NCBI RefSeq assembly: GCF_000422705.1
Contig: NZ_KE383907.1
Span: 344,620 to 408,619, forward strand
Source of the DNA: Flavobacterium soli DSM 19725
GTDB lineage: Bacteria > Bacteroidota > Bacteroidia > Flavobacteriales > Flavobacteriaceae
Direction: 5' to 3'
DNA: 64,000 bases
The translations under genes and the position numbers were made by a program. This document shows, one piece after another, positions 38,556-46,325 of this stretch. Numbering within the stretch: the stretch's first letter is position 1; each line of letters begins with the position of its first letter. Below the pieces are notes generated by a model. It did no database searches. It was not told the origin of the DNA and was given only the letters and a program-made list of their open reading frames with translations.

Positions 38556-40316
38556 ATGAAAGCAAAAGCATTCGATACAAAAGTATTCAAGAGGATCATG
38601 TTTTATACCAAGCCTTACAAATGGAGGTTTAACGGTGTAATCATTTGGGCAATTTCACTTTCAATTTTTGCCGCACTTCGTCCTTATTTATTGAAAGAAA
38701 CCGTTGATGGATACATTCAAACCGAAGATGCAAAGGGGTTACTGTATTATATTATCCTGATGGGGATTGTACTTCTTCTGGAGGTTATTTCACAGTTTTA
38801 TTTCGTGTTTTGGGCCAATTGGCTTGGTCAAGATATCGTAAAGGATATCCGGACGAAACTCTTCAAGCACATGCTGAGTTTTAGGATGAAATATTTCGAC
38901 AATGTACCAGTTGGACAATTAGTTACACGTTCGGTTTCGGATATTGAAGCGATTGCCAAAATTTTCAGTCAAGGTCTTTTTATGATCATCAGTGACTTGA
39001 TGAAAATGGTAGTGGTGTTGTTTTTTATGTTTTATATGAATTGGAATTTGGCTTGGATCGTAATTATTGCCATGCCAATCTTGGTCATTGCGACAAGAGT
39101 TTTCCAGAAAAAAATGCAAGTAGCTTTCGAGGAAGTTCGAACTCAGATATCCAACTTAAATACTTTTGTTCAAGAACGAGTGACAGGAATGAAAATCGTG
39201 CAACTTTTTAACCGCGAAGAAATCGAGGCTCAAAAGTTCAGTGAAATCAATGCCAAGCACAACAAGGCTTGGATCAAAACCGTTTGGTACAACTCCATCT
39301 TTTTCCCCATTGCCGATATTATTTCTTCACTGACTCTAGGTATGGTGGTTTGGTATGGCGGAATTTTGATTCTGGGAGGTCAAACCGAAACAACTTTTGG
39401 TGATTTGTTTACCTATACCATGTTTATTGGGATGTTGTATAATCCGTTACGACAAATTGCTGATAAGTTCAATGAGATGCAAATGGGGATGATTGCTGCA
39501 AATCGTGTTTTTGATATTTTGGATACTCAGGATCAAATTCAGGATAAAGGCACTCTCGAAGCACCTAATTTTAAAGGAGAAATCGTTTTTGAAGATGTAC
39601 ATTTCGGTTATATTGAAAAGGAAGAAGTAATCAAGGGAATTAATTTGAAAGTAAAAGAGAGCGAAACCATAGCCATTGTTGGTGCTACTGGAGCAGGAAA
39701 ATCAACAATCATCAACTTGTTGAATCGTTTTTATGAAATCAACAAAGGAGCTATTTTTATTGATGGAGAGAACATCAATCATTATAGTTTGGAATCACTT
39801 CGAAAGCAAATTGCTGTGGTGTTGCAGGATGTTTTTCTTTTTGCTGATACGATTTACAACAACATCACATTGAATAATCCTGAAATTACAAGAGACCACG
39901 TTTTGGCTGCAGCCAAAAAAATAGGCGTTCACAATTTTATTATGAGTTTGCCAAATGGATATGACTATAATGTAAAGGAACGTGGGGTGATGCTATCTTC
40001 GGGACAACGACAATTGATTGCTTTTTTGAGGGCTTATGTCAGTAATCCAAGTATTTTGATTTTAGATGAGGCCACTTCGTCTATCGATACCTATTCAGAA
40101 GAATTGATTCAAAGAGCAACAGAAACCATTACCAAAGGAAGAACTTCGATTGTAATTGCACATCGATTAGCAACAATTGTCAATGCTGATAAAATCATTG
40201 TGATGGACAAAGGTTTGATTGTAGAACAGGGAAGTCATTTTGAGTTGTTGCAAAATGAGAATGGTTTTTACAAGCGTTTGTATGATTCGCAGTTTGCTGT
40301 GGAAAAGGCAGAATAG
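38556..40316 (+). CDS. ABC exporter, MsbA/LmrA-like half-transporter
   Basis: This 586-residue fused permease-ATPase has six membrane helices in residues 20-320 and a nucleotide-binding domain with Walker A 'GATGAGKST' near residue 376, signature 'LSSGQRQLI' and Walker B 'ILILDEATSSID'. It would act as a homodimer exporting lipids, drugs or other hydrophobic compounds. Substrate is unknown; true MsbA function is not shown. It is cotranscribed with truA, probably. Confidence 0.92.
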   Translation: MKAKAFDTKVFKRIMFYTKPYKWRFNGVIIWAISLSIFAALRPYLLKETVDGYIQTEDAKGLLYYIILMGIVLLLEVISQFYFVFWANWLGQDIVKDIRTKLFKHMLSFRMKYFDNVPVGQLVTRSVSDIEAIAKIFSQGLFMIISDLMKMVVVLFFMFYMNWNLAWIVIIAMPILVIATRVFQKKMQVAFEEVRTQISNLNTFVQERVTGMKIVQLFNREEIEAQKFSEINAKHNKAWIKTVWYNSIFFPIADIISSLTLGMVVWYGGILILGGQTETTFGDLFTYTMFIGMLYNPLRQIADKFNEMQMGMIAANRVFDILDTQDQIQDKGTLEAPNFKGEIVFEDVHFGYIEKEEVIKGINLKVKESETIAIVGATGAGKSTIINLLNRFYEINKGAIFIDGENINHYSLESLRKQIAVVLQDVFLFADTIYNNITLNNPEITRDHVLAAAKKIGVHNFIMSLPNGYDYNVKERGVMLSSGQRQLIAFLRAYVSNPSILILDEATSSIDTYSEELIQRATETITKGRTSIVIAHRLATIVNADKIIVMDKGLIVEQGSHFELLQNENGFYKRLYDSQFAVEKAE

Positions 40317-40365
40317 TTTTTTCGCAAAGTTAGGAATGATTCCAAAGTGAAAATGGACTCCTTAA

Positions 40366-40439
40366 TAGCCCCGATTGGAGCAAATAGCTTTTTGTTCTGG
40401 TGTTCAGAACAAAAACTATTGTGGAAAGCGGGAATATAG
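40366..40439 (+). repeat. Dispersed chromosomal repeat with central hairpin
   Basis: It starts TAGCCCCGAT, ends AGCGGGAATATAG, and has a perfect 11-bp stem in the middle (TTTTTGTTCTG at 40389-40399 with CAGAACAAAAA at 40405-40415). A copy with the same ends but a different middle lies at 63833-63914. It also may act as a terminator for the ABC gene. Confidence 0.65.
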
Positions 40440-40609
40440 TTTCACAATACAAACCAACCCCTTTGCTCTAAAAAAATAACAACTTTGAAGTTTTCTTAAA
40501 AGAGAATAAATGCTTAATTTCGCAACTGAAAAATTCATTTAGAAATTATAGTAAATGAAATGAGCTTAGGCGAATTACATTTTCACAAAATCAAATAAAA
40601 TAAAAAAAA

Positions 40610-41998
40610 ATGAAATACGATATTATTGTTTTAGGAAGTGGTCCTGGTGGTTATGTAACGGCTATTAGAGCTTCGCAATTGGGATTTAAAACGGCTATTA
40701 TTGAAAAAGAAAGCCTTGGTGGAATTTGTTTGAACTGGGGTTGCATTCCAACAAAAGCCTTGTTGAAATCGGCTCAAGTTTTTGATTACCTAAAACATGC
40801 TTCTGATTATGGCTTGACTGTTTCGGAATTTGATAAAGATTTTAGTGCTGTAATCCAGCGTTCTAGAGGTGTTGCCGACGGAATGAGCAAGGGGATTCAG
40901 TTTTTGATGAAGAAAAACAAGATTGATGTTCTGGAAGGAACTGGAAAAGCAAAGCCAGGAAAGAAAATCGATGTTACGGATCAAGACGGAAAAACGACAG
41001 AATATTCAGCCGATCATATTATAATTGCTACTGGAGCTCGCTCTCGTGAGTTGCCAAACTTGCCGCAGGATGGTAAGAAGGTAATTGGTTACCGCCAAGC
41101 AATGACGTTGCCAGAACAGCCAAAATCAATGATTGTTGTGGGTTCTGGAGCTATTGGAGTTGAGTTTGCTCATTTCTATAACTCGATGGGAACCGATGTA
41201 ACAATTGTGGAATTCATGCCAAATATCGTTCCGGTTGAGGATGAAGATATCTCAAAACAAATGGAGCGTTCGATGAAGAAAGCGGGTGTGAAAATCATGA
41301 CCAATTCTTCTGTTGAAAAAATTGATACTTCAGGAAACGGAGTAAAAGCAACTGTAAAAACGGCAAAAGGAGAAGAAATTCTAGAAGCTGATATCTTGCT
41401 TTCGGCTGTTGGAATTAAATCAAACATTGAAAATATAGGTTTGGAAGAAGTTGGTATTGCAACAGATAGAGATAAAATCTTGGTGAATGCTTTCTATCAA
41501 ACTAATGTTCCAGGGTATTATGCCATTGGAGATGTAGTTCCGGGTCCGGCTTTGGCTCACGTAGCTTCTGCGGAAGGAATTACTTGTGTGGAGAAAATAG
41601 CAGGTCTTCATGTTGATGCTATCGATTATGGAAATATACCTGGTTGTACGTATGCCACTCCGGAAATTGCTTCTGTTGGTTTGACTGAAAAAGCAGCGAA
41701 GGAAAAAGGATATGAATTGAAAATTGGAAAATTCCCATTCTCAGCTTCAGGGAAAGCAAGTGCAGCTGGAACAAAAGATGGTTTTGTAAAAGTAATCTTT
41801 GATGCCAAATACGGCGAATGGTTAGGCTGCCACATGATTGGTGCTGGAGTTACGGATATGATTGCTGAGGCAGTTGTAGCTCGTAAATTAGAAACTACAG
41901 GTCACGAAATCATCAAATCAATCCATCCACACCCAACAATGAGCGAGGCTATTATGGAAGCTGCAGCTGATGCTTATGGAGAGGTGATTCACTTGTAA
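40610..41998 (+). CDS. lpd: Dihydrolipoyl dehydrogenase (E3)
   Basis: This 462-residue flavoenzyme has the FAD motif 'LGSGPGGY', redox Cys40/Cys45 in 'GICLNWGCIPTK', an NAD motif 'VVGSGAIGVEF', and the His-Glu pair in 'SIHPHPTMSEAIMEA'. It reoxidises lipoyl groups of 2-oxoacid dehydrogenases and the glycine cleavage system. It is monocistronic, with a GAAA-loop terminator behind it. Confidence 0.95.
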   Translation: MKYDIIVLGSGPGGYVTAIRASQLGFKTAIIEKESLGGICLNWGCIPTKALLKSAQVFDYLKHASDYGLTVSEFDKDFSAVIQRSRGVADGMSKGIQFLMKKNKIDVLEGTGKAKPGKKIDVTDQDGKTTEYSADHIIIATGARSRELPNLPQDGKKVIGYRQAMTLPEQPKSMIVVGSGAIGVEFAHFYNSMGTDVTIVEFMPNIVPVEDEDISKQMERSMKKAGVKIMTNSSVEKIDTSGNGVKATVKTAKGEEILEADILLSAVGIKSNIENIGLEEVGIATDRDKILVNAFYQTNVPGYYAIGDVVPGPALAHVASAEGITCVEKIAGLHVDAIDYGNIPGCTYATPEIASVGLTEKAAKEKGYELKIGKFPFSASGKASAAGTKDGFVKVIFDAKYGEWLGCHMIGAGVTDMIAEAVVARKLETTGHEIIKSIHPHPTMSEAIMEAAADAYGEVIHL

Positions 41999-42025
41999 GA
42001 AATTCAAGTTTTATAGATAATATTA

Positions 42026-42050
42026 AATCCGCTGAAAAGCGGATTTTTTT
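42026..42050 (+). terminator. Terminator of lpd
   Basis: AATCCGCT (42026-42033) pairs with AGCGGATT (42038-42045) around a GAAA tetraloop. A T-run extends to 42050. Confidence 0.85.
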
Positions 42051-42151
42051 GTTTTATAAAAGGGTATAAATTACGAAGTTTTTAAGATGAAAATGTTAAT
42101 AACTTACGGACTAAAACAAGCATTTTTAAGCTATTATCCCTCGCGTTTTCA

Positions 42152-42159
42152 TATATTTG
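42152..42159 (+). promoter_or_regulatory. gyrB promoter -7 box
   Basis: TATATTTG matches the TAnnTTTG consensus, 39 bp before the gyrB start. No clear TTG lies at the expected upstream position. Confidence 0.55.
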
Positions 42160-42197
42160 TTCGTTAAACAAAAAATCATTCAGAATAATATATAAAT

Positions 42198-44138
42198 ATG
42201 AGCGAAGAAGTTAATAAGCACAATTATTCAGCAGATAGTATTCAGGCATTAGAAGGGATGGAGCACGTTAGAATGCGTCCGTCGATGTATATTGGAGATG
42301 TTGGGGTTAGAGGTTTGCACCACTTGGTTTATGAGGTGGTAGATAACTCTATCGATGAGGCGATGGGAGGTCATTGTGATACCATCGGAGTTTGGATTAA
42401 CGAAGACGGATCGATTACTGTTGAAGACAACGGTCGTGGTATTCCAGTTGATTTACATAAAAAAGAAGGTGTTTCGGCACTTGAGGTTGTAATGACCAAA
42501 ATTGGAGCTGGGGGTAAGTTTGATAAAGATTCCTATAAAGTTTCTGGAGGTTTGCACGGTGTGGGTGTTTCTGTGGTAAATGCCTTGTCCAATCACATGA
42601 AATCTACGGTTTTTCGTGATGGAAAAATTTATGAGCAGGAGTATGAAAAAGGAAAAGCTTTATATCCTGTAAAGCAAGTTGGTGAAACTGAAAAAAGAGG
42701 GACACGCCAGACTTTTTATCCAGATGATACGATTTTTACGCAAACAACAGAATTTTCATACGATACATTGTCGGCTCGTATGCGTGAACTTTCGTTCTTG
42801 AATAAAGGAATCACAATTACTTTTACAGACAAGAGAGAAAAAGATAAGGACGGAAATTTCGTTTCAGAATTATTTCATTCAGATGAAGGTTTGAAAGAAT
42901 ATATTCGTTATTTAGATGGAAATCGTGAGCCAATTATTTCTCACGTAATTTCAATGGACCACGAAAAAGGAGAAATTCCAGTTGAGGTTGCCTTGATTTA
43001 CAATACAAGCTACACGGAGAATATTTTTTCTTACGTAAATAATATCAATACGCACGAAGGTGGAACGCATTTGCAAGGTTTTAGAAGTGGTTTGACAAGA
43101 ACGCTTAAAAAATATGCCGATGCTTCTGGAATGTTGGACAAATTGAAATTTGAAATTGCTGGAGATGACTTCCGTGAAGGATTAACAGCAATTATTTCGG
43201 TTAAAGTAGCCGAGCCTCAATTTGAAGGGCAAACCAAAACCAAATTAGGAAACAGAGAAGTTGTTTCGCCAGTAAGTCAGGCAGTGTCTGAAATGTTGGA
43301 AAATTATTTGGAAGAAAATCCAAACGATGCTCGAATCATTATTCAGAAAGTAATCCTTGCAGCTCAAGCACGTCATGCGGCTAAAAAAGCACGTGAAATG
43401 GTGCAACGTAAAACCGTAATGGGTGGTGGCGGATTGCCAGGAAAATTATCAGATTGTTCTGAGCAAGATCCAGCAAAATGTGAAGTATACTTAGTTGAGG
43501 GAGATTCGGCTGGTGGAACGGCAAAACAAGGCCGTGACCGAAACTTTCAAGCTATTTTGCCTTTGAGAGGTAAGATTCTGAATGTTGAAAAAGCGATGCA
43601 GCATAAGGTTTTTGAAAACGAAGAGATTCGAAATATATTCACTGCTTTAGGTGTAACAATTGGTACTGCGGAAGACAGTAAGGCTTTGAATCTTGAAAAG
43701 TTAAGATATCATAAGGTAATTATCATGTGTGATGCCGATGTCGATGGTAGTCACATTGCTACTTTGATTCTTACTTTCTTTTTCCGTTTTATGCGTGAAT
43801 TGATTGAAGACGGACACGTTTATATTGCTGCACCACCTTTATATTTGGTTAAAAAAGGAAATAAAAAAGAATATGCTTGGAATGATGTTCAACGTGATCA
43901 GGCAAATGAGAGAATGGGAGGAAGTGCTGCAATCCAACGTTACAAAGGTCTTGGAGAGATGAATGCCGAACAATTGTGGGAAACTACAATGGATCCGAAT
44001 TTCAGAACTTTACGTCAGGTAACTATTGACAGTCTTGCAGAAGCAGATAGAATCTTCTCTATGCTAATGGGAGATGAAGTTCCGCCAAGAAGGGAATTTA
44101 TAGAAAAGAACGCTGTTTACGCTAATATCGATGCGTAA
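42198..44138 (+). CDS. gyrB: DNA gyrase subunit B
   Basis: This 646-residue protein has the GHKL ATPase start ('EGMEHVRMRPSMYIGD', 'EVVDNSIDEA', 'VEDNGRGIP'), the transducer, and the Toprim metal residues in 'VEGDSAGGTAKQGRDR' and 'MCDADVDGSHI'. It supplies ATP hydrolysis for negative supercoiling. The 3' end overlaps the next gene by 8 bp. Length is that of Bacteroidota GyrB. Confidence 0.97.
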   Translation: MSEEVNKHNYSADSIQALEGMEHVRMRPSMYIGDVGVRGLHHLVYEVVDNSIDEAMGGHCDTIGVWINEDGSITVEDNGRGIPVDLHKKEGVSALEVVMTKIGAGGKFDKDSYKVSGGLHGVGVSVVNALSNHMKSTVFRDGKIYEQEYEKGKALYPVKQVGETEKRGTRQTFYPDDTIFTQTTEFSYDTLSARMRELSFLNKGITITFTDKREKDKDGNFVSELFHSDEGLKEYIRYLDGNREPIISHVISMDHEKGEIPVEVALIYNTSYTENIFSYVNNINTHEGGTHLQGFRSGLTRTLKKYADASGMLDKLKFEIAGDDFREGLTAIISVKVAEPQFEGQTKTKLGNREVVSPVSQAVSEMLENYLEENPNDARIIIQKVILAAQARHAAKKAREMVQRKTVMGGGGLPGKLSDCSEQDPAKCEVYLVEGDSAGGTAKQGRDRNFQAILPLRGKILNVEKAMQHKVFENEEIRNIFTALGVTIGTAEDSKALNLEKLRYHKVIIMCDADVDGSHIATLILTFFFRFMRELIEDGHVYIAAPPLYLVKKGNKKEYAWNDVQRDQANERMGGSAAIQRYKGLGEMNAEQLWETTMDPNFRTLRQVTIDSLAEADRIFSMLMGDEVPPRREFIEKNAVYANIDA

Positions 44139-45141
44139 ATCGGTACTAAAAGGAATCGTTGTTGTATCTGTTTTTTGCTTTGGCAAAACAAATGCTCAAT
44201 CTTTGCCAGGTGACGAATTAGCCCTGTTGATAAAAGATGCGATTTTTTTTACTGATAAATATGTTACACCTGCTACAGATGCCGCCGTTTATCAAGCGGC
44301 ATCCGGCTGGGTGAATACTGCTAAAAAAGCAAAACTTTGGGATTTTACTTTGGGATTGCACGGAAATGTTTTTTTTGTTCCACAATCGGATCGTCATTTC
44401 AGACTTTCGAATAGTGATCTTTCATTTTTTAGAATTAAAGAAGAAGGTGTGGAAAGTGCCTTAACGCCTTCCGCTTTAGGAAATGATCAATATGTGGAGT
44501 TGGTTGGAGAACTTGGTGATAGTCCAGTTTCGCTTAGAACACCGGAAGGAATAGATCGAGAAGTAGTGGTTTATCCCTATCTTCAAGGTTCGTTGGGACT
44601 AGGGTACGGAACAGAAGTTATTGGTAAGTTTTCTCCAAGAATTAAATTGAAAAATGTTGATTATCAGGTGTATGGTTTAGGTTTGAAGCATAATCTTAGT
44701 CAGTATTTTTCTGGTTTAGAGAAAAGAAACTTGCATCTTTCTGTTTTGGCTGCCTATTCTAAAGAAGATCTAACAGTTAATTTCTTAGATGTAGAAACTA
44801 CTTATGGAAACCTTGGTTTAAATGCATTAAACAGCTTGATTGATACTTGGCAATTTCAAATTAATGCTTCAAAAGAATTTGCGAAATTTGAGATTTCTGC
44901 TGGTTTAATTATGAATACAAGTGATTTTGAGTATAAAGTTAATGGGCCGAAAGGTGAAATTGAGAAAATAACACCATTACAGGATGTTTTGAACGGTCAA
45001 TTGAAATCGATTGCCCGAACTACATTCAATGGAATAGGAGAAGTTTCGGGAAGGTATCAATTTCACCATTTTTATATACAACAAACGCTTGCTTTTGGTA
45101 AATTTGTAAACTCAAATACCGCATTACAATACGAATTCTAA
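44131..45141 (+). CDS. Secreted beta-rich protein, DUF6588-like
   Basis: This 336-residue protein has a signal peptide ending 'GKTNAQ' and alternating amphipathic strands, ending in 'NTALQYEF', the aromatic C-terminus of an outer membrane protein. I place it in the DUF6588 family by memory. It overlaps gyrB by 8 bp and precedes mdh, an order often seen in flavobacteria. The function is unknown. Confidence 0.65.
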   Translation: MRKSVLKGIVVVSVFCFGKTNAQSLPGDELALLIKDAIFFTDKYVTPATDAAVYQAASGWVNTAKKAKLWDFTLGLHGNVFFVPQSDRHFRLSNSDLSFFRIKEEGVESALTPSALGNDQYVELVGELGDSPVSLRTPEGIDREVVVYPYLQGSLGLGYGTEVIGKFSPRIKLKNVDYQVYGLGLKHNLSQYFSGLEKRNLHLSVLAAYSKEDLTVNFLDVETTYGNLGLNALNSLIDTWQFQINASKEFAKFEISAGLIMNTSDFEYKVNGPKGEIEKITPLQDVLNGQLKSIARTTFNGIGEVSGRYQFHHFYIQQTLAFGKFVNSNTALQYEF

Positions 45142-45166
45142 TTATTAAATATAAAAACAACATAAT

Positions 45167-46102
45167 ATGAAAGTTACAATAGTTGGTGCTGGAAACGTTG
45201 GAGCATCGTGTGCAGATGTAATTTCTTACAGAGGAATTGCAAGTGAAGTAGTTTTATTGGATATTAAAGAAGGTTTTGCTGAAGGTAAAGCTATGGATAT
45301 CATGCAATGTGCTACCAATACGGGTTTTAATACACAACTTACAGGTGTTACTAATGATTATTCAAAAACGGCTAACAGTGATGTGGTTGTAATTACTTCT
45401 GGAATTCCAAGAAAACCAGGGATGACACGAGAGGAATTGATTGGTATTAATGCTGGAATTGTAAAATCGGTTGTAGATAATGTTTTGGTTCATTCGCCAA
45501 ACACTATTGTTGTTGTGGTTTCAAATCCAATGGATACTATGACTTACTTAGCATTAAAAGCTACAGGTTTACCAAAAAATAGAATCATAGGAATGGGTGG
45601 TGCATTAGATAGCTCACGCTTTAGATATTATTTGTCAAAAGCTTTAGATAAGCCTGCAAATGATGTATCTGCTATGGTAATTGGCGGGCATGGCGATACT
45701 ACAATGATTCCTTTGACAAGATTGGCTTCTTATAATGGAATTCCAGTTTCGGAATTCCTGTCTCAAGAACAATTGGATAAAGTGGCTGCTGATACAATGG
45801 TTGGAGGAGCCACATTGACAGGTTTGTTGGGGACATCTGCTTGGTATGCACCTGGAGCTTCAGTGGCTTACTTGGTGAATAGTATTTTGAATAATCAAAG
45901 AAAAATGATTGCCTGTTCTGTTTTCTTGGAAGGCGAATATGGACAAAGTGATATCTGTATTGGTGTGCCTTGTATTATTGGTAAAAATGGAATCGAAGAA
46001 ATTGTTGATATTGCTTTAAATGACGCTGAAAAAGCTTTGTTTGGAAAAAGTGCTGATGCAGTTCGAAACATGAATGCCGATTTGAAATCGGTTTTAGTAT
46101 AA
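45167..46102 (+). CDS. mdh: Malate dehydrogenase
   Basis: This 311-residue protein has 'VGAGNVGAS' for NAD, the substrate Arg residues in 'IPRKPGMTREELIGINAGI', and the catalytic His in 'IGGHGDTTMIP'. It belongs to the LDH-like MDH group of Bacteroidota and converts malate and oxaloacetate in the TCA cycle. A terminator follows 18 bp after. Confidence 0.95.
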   Translation: MKVTIVGAGNVGASCADVISYRGIASEVVLLDIKEGFAEGKAMDIMQCATNTGFNTQLTGVTNDYSKTANSDVVVITSGIPRKPGMTREELIGINAGIVKSVVDNVLVHSPNTIVVVVSNPMDTMTYLALKATGLPKNRIIGMGGALDSSRFRYYLSKALDKPANDVSAMVIGGHGDTTMIPLTRLASYNGIPVSEFLSQEQLDKVAADTMVGGATLTGLLGTSAWYAPGASVAYLVNSILNNQRKMIACSVFLEGEYGQSDICIGVPCIIGKNGIEEIVDIALNDAEKALFGKSADAVRNMNADLKSVLV

Positions 46103-46120
46103 GCTTTTACATAAAATTTG

Positions 46121-46151
46121 AAAAAGACTGCAAACTTGCAGTCTTTTTTTT
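46121..46151 (+). terminator. Terminator of mdh
   Basis: AAAAAGACTGC (46121-46131) pairs with GCAGTCTTTTT (46138-46148), followed by T residues to 46151. Confidence 0.85.
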
Positions 46152-46325
46152 GAGATTAATCAATAAATAAATTGGTTAATCTTTTTGTAAATTATATATT
46201 TGCTCGTTTTAAAAAAAGGGAAATAGCTGAGTTTGATAGCTTTTAAATCATTAGCTTTTGAATTATTTATTTTTTAACATTAAAAACAATAAAATACAAT
46301 CAAAATTAATTAATTATTAGTAATA

